NCBI GenBank assembly: GCA_025450095.1
Contig: JANWID010000290.1
Coordinates: 1-5,267, forward strand
Direction: 5' to 3'
Origin: Bacteroidia bacterium
Lineage (GTDB): Bacteria > Bacteroidota > Bacteroidia > AKYH767-A > OLB10
Length of the DNA: 5,267 bases
The notes beneath the pieces were generated by a model that was given only the letters and a program-made list of their open reading frames with translations, made no database searches and was not told the origin of the DNA. The translations under genes were made by a program, and so were the position numbers. Of the stretch, positions 1-5,267 are shown one piece after another (position 1 is the stretch's first letter; each line of letters begins with the position of its first letter).

Positions 1-821
1 CCCCCCTGTATCATGATCGGGGTAAAACCCTCTACCTGGATAAGAACCACAAATACTGGCGTGCATTTGAATTCATGGATAATACAAAAACGCATAAGGT
101 TCCAGCAACTCCGTCGCAGGCGAAGTCGACCGCCAAGGCTTTTGCAAAACTTACAGCGGCCTTTGACGATTATAATCTTGGTGAGTTGAATATTGTGATT
201 CCCGACTTTCATAACCTCAGCTTTCGTTATGATCAGTTTCTCGACGCGTTGGACGGCGAAAACTATGAGCGTATGGCAAAGGCGCTTCCCATGATTGAGG
301 ATATAAAACAAAGGGAACGCTATAAACATTTTTATGAAGTCATTATCGGTTCGGGTGAATTTCCGCAACGGTTATTTCATCACGACGCCAAGATATCGAA
401 CGTGTTGTTCAGAAAATCAAACGGAAGGGTCTTATGTGTGGTAGACCTTGACACTGCAATGCCTGGTTATTACTTTTCAGATCTCGGGGATATGATCCGT
501 TCAATGGCATGCAGCCAGGATGAAACCAGTACTGAATTTGACAAGTTGCAAATAAGAAAGGATTATTACCGAGCTATTGTCGACGGTTACCTGGAGATCA
601 TGCAGAAATTCTTCACAGCATCTGAGAAAAAATATATTCATTATTCAGGTATTATCATGATCTATATGCAGGCTATCCGATTTCTTGCTGACTATCTGAA
701 CGGAGATGTTTATTATAAGACTGCATATTCCGAACAGAATTATGACCGGGCAAAAAATCAATTGACGCTGTTGAAAAGGTTGGAGGAATTCTTGAAAGCC
801 GAATTCGATTATAAACTCTGA
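1..821 (+). CDS. Aminoglycoside-phosphotransferase-fold kinase, NahK-like (5' end outside window)
   Basis: The frame is open from position 3, and the 24 codons before the first internal ATG (75) read like this family (YLDKNHKYWRAFEF), so that ATG is not the true start and the gene begins upstream of the window. Numbering from that ATG, HHDAKISN at residues 102-109 is the catalytic loop (D104 as base, N109 as metal ligand), and the DLD at 124-126 is the Mg-binding motif. The sequence around DTAMPGY and DLGDMIRS resembles N-acetylhexosamine 1-kinases, where HNDTK and DLDTVxPG are typical as I recall them. The protein would be a cytosolic ATP-dependent kinase of a sugar or other small molecule. 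The N-terminal nucleotide-binding lobe is mostly missing from view, so substrate cannot be assigned; choline-, homoserine- or antibiotic-kinase relatives are alternatives. The gene ends in TGA at 819-821, overlapping the convergent GSCFA gene by 13 bp. Fold assignment is firm; NahK-like specificity is tentative. Confidence 0.88.
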   Translation, partial: PLYHDRGKTLYLDKNHKYWRAFEFMDNTKTHKVPATPSQAKSTAKAFAKLTAAFDDYNLGELNIVIPDFHNLSFRYDQFLDALDGENYERMAKALPMIEDIKQRERYKHFYEVIIGSGEFPQRLFHHDAKISNVLFRKSNGRVLCVVDLDTAMPGYYFSDLGDMIRSMACSQDETSTEFDKLQIRKDYYRAIVDGYLEIMQKFFTASEKKYIHYSGIIMIYMQAIRFLADYLNGDVYYKTAYSEQNYDRAKNQLTLLKRLEEFLKAEFDYKL

Positions 822-1831
822 GGAGTTCCGGAGAAATAATTTATTTCATCCTGCAAAGAAAGAAAGGGATATTTTTTTGCCAACTCTGTTGCTTTCAGAC
901 GAAAGCTATCCAGAAATTTTTTATGTGCCTCTGTTGATGGTTGAAATGCCTTATGCTTTCTCGCAATTACAACCTGCCTGATTTCTTCAGCCAGCTGCTG
1001 CGAGGATTTATCTACAAATGACGCCATAAACTTTTCCAAAACAAATTCTGTCGCTGGATAATTCGGATGCACCAGGTCGATATCATAAAAACGGTAATCC
1101 CTCAATACATCGATCACCAGTTCATAAGCCGGAAAATAATAGAGCTGGTCAAATTTGTTCACGAGGTTATGGGTTACTTCCAGCAGTCTTGCCTTGCTAC
1201 GGTTGTTTTCCACTACCCCATCGCGGATATGACGAACGGGGCTAACCGTAAAAATAATTTTCAGTTTCGGGTTGAATTGGAATAATTGATGAAGGCAATT
1301 ATCGAGTACAGAGTTGATCTCTTCGATGGCCATCAGGTGTTTGCGAAACCATTGTGCAGGTGCGCGATGATTATTGGCGACAGCCGAAAGTATTTGAACG
1401 CCATTCCTATATTCTAAAGGAGCTGTTTCTGCAAGCCGATAAGAAAATGCCGTACCGAGCGTGATGATGAGCCATTCTGCTTTTTTAAGGAAATCATGTG
1501 CGCCCCTGCGTGAATCATTTATCAATCGCAGGCATTCTTTCTTATCGGTATGGGAAAAACGACTATGGTGTTGCCAGCTGTTCCAGCATTCATTCAGGTA
1601 GAAAAGATCATCCTCCATATACTTATGGTCCGTGGTATAAGAAACCAGGCTTGAGGAGACACTCAATGGATCGAAAAGTATGCCATTAGGATTTTGAAGA
1701 ATGTTGAATTTAAGCTCCTCCAGGGTATCACCAATATGTTCAGTAAAACAGGAACCAATTAATAAGATGGGATCCTTGTAGTTGATCTTTTGTTTGGGTT
1801 CCGTAATATCGATATTGAGCATGAATTCCAT
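809..1831 (-). CDS. GSCFA domain protein (SGNH-hydrolase-like)
   Basis: The 340-residue protein shows the GSCFA family signatures across nearly its whole length: GSCF at residues 26-29, NPNGILFDPLS at 47-57, HHSRF at 88-92, LGTAFSY at 125-131, FTVSPVRH at 194-201, YFPAYELV at 232-239, LRDYRFYDIDLVHPN at 243-257. The family is placed, as I recall, with SGNH/GDSL hydrolases. On that view S27 is the nucleophile candidate and D252/H255 form the block-V DxxH, which suggests an esterase or acyltransferase; no substrate is known to me. The usual VANCHK-like segment reads VANNHR here (151-156), so the cysteine is replaced. No signal peptide or membrane segment is evident, so it is probably cytosolic. 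ATG at 1831 is chosen because it follows the upstream gene's stop by 9 bp; an in-frame ATG three codons in (1822) is an alternative. It is the last gene of a three-gene minus-strand unit and runs into the convergent kinase gene. Confidence 0.9.
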   Translation of the reverse strand: MEFMLNIDITEPKQKINYKDPILLIGSCFTEHIGDTLEELKFNILQNPNGILFDPLSVSSSLVSYTTDHKYMEDDLFYLNECWNSWQHHSRFSHTDKKECLRLINDSRRGAHDFLKKAEWLIITLGTAFSYRLAETAPLEYRNGVQILSAVANNHRAPAQWFRKHLMAIEEINSVLDNCLHQLFQFNPKLKIIFTVSPVRHIRDGVVENNRSKARLLEVTHNLVNKFDQLYYFPAYELVIDVLRDYRFYDIDLVHPNYPATEFVLEKFMASFVDKSSQQLAEEIRQVVIARKHKAFQPSTEAHKKFLDSFRLKATELAKKYPFLSLQDEINYFSGTPQSL

Positions 1832-1840
1832 AAGGGCAAA

Positions 1841-2308
1841 TTAAAATTGAAGAACCAGTTTCTCTTCTGGCGATAATTTCATCCAATCCAGGACCAGTTG
1901 ATGATATTTCTGCTTGATCTGGTCAACTGATTCAGCGTTTATTTCAGGAGGCTTTGTATCCGGATAGTTTGTTTTATATATATCCCTGATCATTTCCTGC
2001 ATATTTTCAAAATTACCCTGACTTAATTCTGTGCTGATCATACCCACCAGCGTTTCGGCGAGCAGGGCCTGCGGATTATAATTGAAATTTCTTTTTTCTT
2101 TGGGCGACTCGAAATCGCTGATGTTAATTCCTGAATCGAGCATGCCATAGAAAGCATTTTTGTAATCCATTGTCGTTTCCACCGCATAATGCATCAGGTC
2201 GTGATGAACAAAGAAATTATCGCACTGCATCCAGGTGACAGAGCCATCATTTCTTTTGCAGGAAATGACATGCTTATTATGCGCCTTTCTAGTAAAGCTG
2301 ATTTCCAT
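1841..2308 (-). CDS. Conserved-looking hypothetical protein with HDLxHYAVE motif
   Basis: I do not recognise a named family. The 155-residue protein opens with a short strand-rich segment (residues 1-27, with GSVTW at 22-26), then a helix-like stretch HHDLMHYAVE at 35-44 that looks like a conserved core, then YKNAFYGMLDSG at 49-60. The C-terminal part (residues 80-155) is predicted by eye to be mostly helical and charged. H36, H40 and E44 are spaced HxxxHxxxE, which could form a metal site on one helix face, but this is inference. No signal peptide or membrane segment is seen, so it is likely cytosolic. The start is the ATG at 2308-2306, whose A is the last base of the preceding gene's TGA (TGATG overlap). 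A TTG one codon earlier (2311) is possible but less likely. The one-base overlap and the 9-bp gap to the GSCFA gene indicate co-transcription and probably translational coupling with the lyase-like gene. Confidence 0.82.
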   Translation of the reverse strand: MEISFTRKAHNKHVISCKRNDGSVTWMQCDNFFVHHDLMHYAVETTMDYKNAFYGMLDSGINISDFESPKEKRNFNYNPQALLAETLVGMISTELSQGNFENMQEMIRDIYKTNYPDTKPPEINAESVDQIKQKYHQLVLDWMKLSPEEKLVLQF

Positions 2309-3168
2309 CAAACAAAGATTTCAGTGGCTATTCTCAAAGATTCGCTGAGTGCATCGTTATTTATTCCCGGCAATAATTTTTTCTCCTGGAAATAAGGAAT
2401 AAGGAATTCAGTGTTCATATTTCCAACCAATTCATCATCCGCCATCGGGCAACCGCCGATTCCCTTCAGTGCTCCATCAAAACGAAGACTTCCCGCTTTA
2501 AATGCCGCATCAATTTTTTCTTTCCAGTTCGCAGGCCTTGAATGCAAATGCACTCCAATTTCCTTTTTCGGCAAATTTCTGACAAGATATTCGGTTATCT
2601 TATACACCTGATCAGCGGTGGCTAACCCGACTGTATCTGCTAAAGAAATAATGCCTATATCCAGTTTGATCAAGTTATTTACCCAATCGAAAACGATCTC
2701 TTCAGACCAGGGATCTCCATAGGGATTTCCAAAACCCATCGAGATGTAAACCACTAATTCCTTATTATTCTTTTTGCAGAGTTCCTGTATTTCTTCAACT
2801 CTGATCAATGATTCGTTTATCGAACTATTAGTATTTCTTTGTTGAAAGGTTTCGGAAACAGAGAAAGGAAATCCCAAATAGCTGATCTGATCAAAATGAA
2901 CGGCGTCTTCCGCCCCTCTCCTGTTCGCTATAATTGCGAGTAATTTGCTTGAACTATTTTGTAAATCCAATTTGGTAACAACTTCAGCCGTATCCGCCAT
3001 TTGTGGAATGGCTTTTGGGGAAACAAAACTCCCGAAGTCTATCGTATCGAACCCAACTTTTAAGAGACTATTGAGATAACGGATCTTATCCTGGGTTGCA
3101 ATGAAATTCTTCCATCCCTGCATTGCATCTCTAGGACATTCAATCAGCTTTATTTTCTTTCCTTCCAT
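2308..3168 (-). CDS. Hydroxymethylglutaryl-CoA lyase-like protein (HMGL-like TIM barrel)
   Basis: The 286-residue protein is close to the usual ~300 residues and covers the whole HMGL-like (beta/alpha)8 domain. Visible motifs: IECPRDAMQ (residues 9-17, with E10, R13 and D14 equivalent to the catalytic and metal residues of ExSPRDGLQ), SFVSPKAIPQMAD (47-59), SETFQQRNTNSS (105-116), SLADTVG (175-181), VHLHS (206-210, metal histidines H207 and H209), and GIGGCPMA (236-243) with catalytic-loop C240, followed by GNMNTE with N250 and E254. True HMG-CoA lyases cleave HMG-CoA to acetyl-CoA and acetoacetate in leucine breakdown. Here the usual HCHDTYG segment reads HLHSRPANW, which I recall from a Bacteroidota subgroup, so exact substrate is uncertain. 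It is cytosolic and the first gene of a three-gene unit, with its TGA overlapping the next ATG by one base. No Shine-Dalgarno is seen; a TATATTTG box lies 10 bp upstream of the ATG. Confidence 0.88.
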   Translation of the reverse strand: MEGKKIKLIECPRDAMQGWKNFIATQDKIRYLNSLLKVGFDTIDFGSFVSPKAIPQMADTAEVVTKLDLQNSSSKLLAIIANRRGAEDAVHFDQISYLGFPFSVSETFQQRNTNSSINESLIRVEEIQELCKKNNKELVVYISMGFGNPYGDPWSEEIVFDWVNNLIKLDIGIISLADTVGLATADQVYKITEYLVRNLPKKEIGVHLHSRPANWKEKIDAAFKAGSLRFDGALKGIGGCPMADDELVGNMNTEFLIPYFQEKKLLPGINNDALSESLRIATEIFV

Positions 3169-3178
3169 AATTAAACTT

Positions 3179-3186
3179 CAAATATA
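3179..3186 (-). promoter_or_regulatory. Candidate Bacteroidota -7 box for the lyase unit
   Basis: Read on the minus strand this is TATATTTG, an exact match to the Bacteroidota -7 consensus TAnnTTTG, ending 10 bp before the lyase-like gene's ATG. No convincing TTTG -33 element is found at the usual 17-23 bp upstream. Transcription would give a very short leader. The box lies just outside the inverted-repeat element, so the unit could keep its own promoter regardless of the insertion. The match is short and could be chance. Confidence 0.35.
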
Positions 3187-3206
3187 CTGCGGTTATCCCG
3201 TCATTC

Positions 3207-3223
3207 CTGTCCGACGCCGACAG
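3207..3223. repeat. Short dyad in REP-like sequence beside the inverted-repeat element
   Basis: CTGTC (3207-3211) and GACAG (3219-3223) form 5-bp arms around a 7-base loop, inside a stretch beginning GTCATTCCTGTCC that resembles the start of many bacterial extragenic palindromes. The stem is short. It may be a remnant of a REP-like unit or simply part of the adjacent element. Confidence 0.3.
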
Positions 3224-3229
3224 AGAGGT

Positions 3230-3401
3230 TAACCACGGAGGCACGGAGACACGGCTTATTTTTTGTCTAGCGAATCGAAAATCGTTTCTTAATGAATTAA
3301 TGTTTTATGACACGTCTAACCTATGAAGATTTAGCTTTCGCCAACTTGTATAGGCCTATTCACAGAAAAAAACAAACCGTGTCTCCGTGCCTCCGTGGTT
3401 A
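3230..3401. repeat. Inverted-repeat element with CACGGAG-unit arms (MITE/REP-like)
   Basis: Two perfect 25-bp inverted arms lie at 3230-3254 and 3377-3401, around 122 bp of AT-rich DNA with no convincing coding capacity. Each arm is a tandem of 8-bp units: CACGGAGG, then CACGGAGA, then a partial CACGG, preceded by AAC. Inside the arms the symmetry continues imperfectly as T-rich runs (CTTATTTTTT on the left; TTTGTTTTTTT on the opposite strand at the right). Arms of this type recur as dispersed repeats in many environmental bacteria, and their frame translation gives the common TTEARRHG artefact. The element sits 5 bp from the regulator's stop and fills most of the gap to the lyase-like gene. 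No transposase is encoded, so it would be non-autonomous if mobile. Transcribed from either strand it could fold into a long stem with a large loop. No target-site duplication was found by eye. Confidence 0.8.
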
Positions 3402-3406
3402 GCTTG

Positions 3407-4408
3407 TTACTTTCTGGAAGCGTTAACCTTGTTACGAAGCGAATTGAAGAACCTGCTTCTATCCTTTTCGCCAGTTCCGCTGATAAGCGTCGAGCGACTA
3501 AGCAAGGTATTGAAGTTATCAAATGACTTTTGACTAAAGCGATTATCAGACGTCAGGAGGTAATTGAATATACTGTATGTGATCAGGGAAACTCGTCTGT
3601 CATCCAGTTGGACCAGTATCGTATTGCTTCCAAGGATCAGTTCATTGACGTAGAATTGCTGATTCTGTTTATACGCAACGTCAGTTGCGCCCGGCATGAA
3701 CTTGCATCCTTTTTCCGCCTGAAGCTGCAGATGATCCAAGGTTCGAAGAAATGAATCGAGCACATCATCCAGGTCTTTCTGGCTTTTAAACATTCCGGCT
3801 TCCTGGTAATAGGTGATCTGATTAATGGTGCTATGGATGCTTTCGAGGTTCCATAATTCAACCGTATGCATCTTATTATATTCTTGCAACATTAACTGGC
3901 CTATCGCAAAGCAATCCTGAAAGGGAAATTCAGCAAGCGAAAACTGCTTGTCTTTTAAAGCCGGATGGCTATTGATCGTCTTTGACCAAAAAAATGTTTT
4001 GAATGCTCCCATTTCAGGGTAGAGATAGAAATACCAAAGGGGAACATCCTTACACAGATAAAAGATCTCGCATTTCTTAAAGCTGTTAAAATACTTCAAC
4101 TGCCCAAGGCCTGATTTCATGTAATCGAGAAACTCATTGCTTGATGAGTTAAGGCCGGGGGCGCGGAACAATACAGACTCGTTGTTAAGATTCAACATCT
4201 GGTCAACGGAGACGTGATAATGTTCGCAAATCTTTTTTATTTCTGAAAATGTAACGGGTTTTTCTCCCCTGAGCCTACGGTAAACACTATCTGCACTTAT
4301 TTCCAAAAGCTCCCCCAATTCATCTACCAATGAAAGGTGTGGAGGCATGCTTTGCTTCAGGTAAGAAAAGAACTGTTGCTGGAGATCTTGTGTTTCCTGT
4401 GTTTCCAT
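3407..4408 (-). CDS. BetR-like helix-turn-helix transcriptional regulator
   Basis: The 333-residue protein has an N-terminal XRE/BetR-type DNA-binding domain at about residues 12-75. HLSLVDELGELLEIS (24-38) leads into the recognition region SADSVYRRLRGEKPVTF (38-54), then IKKICEHYHVSVDQML (57-72). The remaining ~260 residues match no domain I can name; they contain aromatic-rich segments (for example PLWYFYLYPEM) and a possible helical stretch around DLDDVLDSFLRTLDHLQLQAEK, and may be a sensor or oligomerisation region. This layout is common in Bacteroidota regulators of unknown target. No signal peptide is present, so it is cytosolic. ATG at 4408 directly precedes a polar N-terminus and the HTH. 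Upstream lies a 7+7 dyad that could be its own operator. It is divergent from the secreted protein at 4645 and separated from the downstream lyase unit by the inverted-repeat element, so probably not in that operon. Confidence 0.85.
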   Translation of the reverse strand: METQETQDLQQQFFSYLKQSMPPHLSLVDELGELLEISADSVYRRLRGEKPVTFSEIKKICEHYHVSVDQMLNLNNESVLFRAPGLNSSSNEFLDYMKSGLGQLKYFNSFKKCEIFYLCKDVPLWYFYLYPEMGAFKTFFWSKTINSHPALKDKQFSLAEFPFQDCFAIGQLMLQEYNKMHTVELWNLESIHSTINQITYYQEAGMFKSQKDLDDVLDSFLRTLDHLQLQAEKGCKFMPGATDVAYKQNQQFYVNELILGSNTILVQLDDRRVSLITYSIFNYLLTSDNRFSQKSFDNFNTLLSRSTLISGTGEKDRSRFFNSLRNKVNASRK

Positions 4409-4427
4409 TTGATCAAGCTAAAGAATT

Positions 4428-4446
4428 TTTACGGGATTTCCGTAAA
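4428..4446. promoter_or_regulatory. Candidate operator, 7+7 bp dyad
   Basis: TTTACGG (4428-4434) and CCGTAAA (4440-4446) are perfect inverted arms around GATTT, 19 bp in all. The inner edge is 19 bp from the regulator's start codon, a position suited to autorepression by a dimeric helix-turn-helix protein, and possibly to control of the divergent gene. A hairpin in the regulator's 5' leader is the alternative. Function is inferred from position and symmetry only. Confidence 0.4.
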
Positions 4447-4609
4447 TCCAAGATTTCGTTTGTCGAATACCGCGAATTTCTTGACCAAAATTGGAATTCT
4501 TACGACAATCTACTTGCTATCGCTATACCCTATTCCGGGTATTATCGGAATATCCCTCTCCGACAAAACAACTGTGATTTAGCAATTAGGGAAAGGGTAT
4601 ATGCGAAAA

Positions 4610-4617
4610 TACTTTTG
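4610..4617 (+). promoter_or_regulatory. Candidate Bacteroidota -7 box for the secreted protein
   Basis: TACTTTTG matches TAnnTTTG and ends 27 bp before the ATG at 4645, giving a short leader of about 20 bases. The only -33 candidate at suitable spacing is a weak TTAG at 4586-4589, 20 bp upstream. No Shine-Dalgarno sequence precedes the ATG, as is usual in this phylum. Confidence 0.4.
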
Positions 4618-4644
4618 AGTCTTCAACCCCAAAATGGACCGTTT

Positions 4645-5267
4645 ATGAAAAATTATTTACCCCTCTTGCTCCTCATTGGCGCAACCAAGATTTCAAAAGC
4701 ACAACACAAACCGGTAGACTCTTCTGAAACCACAACAAGGATGAATTTCTTTGTTATCTCAAAGCCAAAGAAAATAGATCCGGCCAGTTATTACAGTATC
4801 GCCCGTGCGAAATTGAAATGCGTGTTCAAAGGAAAACGATTCAAAGCAATCGTTGCTACTTCGCCAGAAAAAATGGAAAGGCAGATCAAAAAAGCATTGA
4901 AGAAGCGAAATGCAATGATCGGCAGTTTATGGTTCGATAGCCATGGCTCTTTCAAGAAAGGCTATTCTTGCTTTACGGTCGGACATGCGGAATTCAGCTA
5001 CAAGAATATTGATGATCAGAAAGCCATTGAATCACTTAAAGAAATCGCCGCCTACTGTGACAGTAATTCAAAGATCGGAATTGGTTCCTGCTATGGCGGA
5101 GCTACTTATTACCGACCGGAAAATGGTAAGCTGCCTTTATCAAGAATGAATGGAGATTCCTTAATGATTGGATTGGGTGAAATTTTCCAGGGCTCAACCA
5201 TATACGGATGTGAAAGCTGGGTAATGACAAAGCCTGGATTATTCAGAGAAAGATTTGCATTGGCCGG
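4645..5267 (+). CDS. Secreted protein with caspase-like (clan CD) His/Cys motifs, 3' end outside window
   Basis: The frame runs 207 codons from ATG 4645 to the window edge without a stop. Residues 1-19 form a signal peptide: basic start, leucine-rich core (LPLLLLIG) and a cleavage site at SKA|Q, typical for Bacteroidota. The mature part has a basic segment (53-90), then a hydrophobic block ending SLWFDSHG with H100-G101, and another, KIGIGSCYGG, with C149. A His-Gly and a Cys each at the end of a hydrophobic strand, 49 residues apart, is the pattern of clan CD cysteine peptidases (caspases, metacaspases, gingipains). I cannot assign a family, and a non-peptidase fold with a chance match is possible. 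Further cysteines (C59, C109, C138, C189) could form disulfides in the periplasm or outside. ATG 4645 is preferred over TTG 4615 because it places the signal peptide at the very N-terminus. It is divergent from the regulator and may be under its control. Confidence 0.75.
   Translation, partial: MKNYLPLLLLIGATKISKAQHKPVDSSETTTRMNFFVISKPKKIDPASYYSIARAKLKCVFKGKRFKAIVATSPEKMERQIKKALKKRNAMIGSLWFDSHGSFKKGYSCFTVGHAEFSYKNIDDQKAIESLKEIAAYCDSNSKIGIGSCYGGATYYRPENGKLPLSRMNGDSLMIGLGEIFQGSTIYGCESWVMTKPGLFRERFALA

Larger units (their letters stand above)
4409..4644. other. Divergent intergenic region between regulator and secreted protein
   Basis: This 236-bp gap separates two divergent genes and must hold both promoters. 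It contains a 7+7 dyad near the regulator (4428-4446), overlapping short dyads in the middle (ATACCC 4525-4530 with GGGTAT 4537-4542; ATTCCG 4532-4537 with CGGAAT 4546-4551), and a TACTTTTG box near the secreted protein. No clear promoter for the regulator was found. A plus-strand open frame crossing from inside the regulator to 4582 has no family resemblance or start context and is not called. Confidence 0.6.

Noticed and set aside
1067..1689. Two plus-strand open frames (1067-1285 and 1498-1689)
   Set aside because: Both are antisense to the well-supported GSCFA gene and show no protein family features.
3350..3359. Perfect 10-bp palindrome ATAGGCCTAT inside the inverted-repeat element
   Set aside because: A single 10-bp palindrome is too weak to assign a role; it may just belong to the element's core.
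3230..3401. Inverted repeat as an ordinary intrinsic terminator for the regulator
   Set aside because: The arms are separated by 122 bp and the T-runs lie inside rather than after the stem, unlike a standard terminator.
3331..3522. Minus-strand open frame of 63 codons containing TTEARRHG
   Set aside because: It is translation of the repeat arm plus an out-of-frame overlap with the regulator's 3' end. The TTEARRHG string is a known artefact of this repeat type.
4337..4582. Plus-strand open frame of 81 codons with a hydrophobic start
   Set aside because: It begins antisense inside the regulator gene, has no recognisable family or start context, and crosses the dyads of the control region.
4634..4648. 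Four-codon leader frame (MDRL) whose TGA overlaps the secreted protein's ATG
   Set aside because: It is too short to distinguish from chance, and no ribosome-binding context supports it.
4943..5149. Plus-strand open frame of 68 codons
   Set aside because: It lies wholly inside the secreted protein gene in another frame; the signal peptide and motifs support the longer frame.

Overview
The window looks like chromosomal DNA from a member of the Bacteroidota, plausibly Chitinophagaceae or a relative. This is inferred from protein content (a GSCFA protein, a Bacteroidota-type HMG-CoA-lyase-like enzyme, a BetR-like helix-turn-helix regulator with a long uncharacterised C-terminus), from a signal peptide ending in A|Q, from the absence of clear Shine-Dalgarno sequences, and from TAnnTTTG-like -7 boxes upstream of two genes. 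No tRNA, rRNA, CRISPR array, transposase or integrase is visible.

Layout. (1) Positions 1-821, plus strand: the 3' part of a small-molecule kinase of the aminoglycoside-phosphotransferase fold, closest by motif to NahK-like sugar 1-kinases. Its start lies outside the window. (2) Positions 809-3168, minus strand: a tight three-gene unit read in the order HMG-CoA-lyase-like enzyme, an unrecognised 155-residue protein, then a GSCFA protein. The first two genes share one base (TGATG), the second and third are 9 bp apart, and the last gene overlaps the convergent kinase gene tail-to-tail by 13 bp. (3) Positions 3169-3406: a non-coding gap filled mostly by an inverted-repeat element. Its perfect 25-bp arms are made of CACGGAG-type units and flank about 122 bp of AT-rich DNA. 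(4) Positions 3407-4408, minus strand: a DNA-binding regulator whose stop codon lies 5 bp from the repeat. (5) Positions 4409-4644: a divergent intergenic region with a strong 7+7 dyad, a cluster of weaker dyads and a candidate promoter. (6) Positions 4645-5267, plus strand: the 5' part of a secreted protein that continues past the window. It carries an SHG...GSCYGG pair spaced like the His/Cys dyad of clan CD (caspase-like) cysteine peptidases.

How they may work together. The three-gene minus-strand unit is probably co-transcribed and translationally coupled, which suggests a shared process linking acyl-CoA carbon-carbon lyase chemistry to an SGNH-type hydrolase or acyltransferase, but the substrate is not readable from sequence. 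The regulator and the divergent secreted protein share one control region, so the regulator may act on itself and on its neighbour. The two most notable items are the caspase-like secreted protein and the inverted-repeat element. Neither amounts to a demonstrated new system from this window alone.
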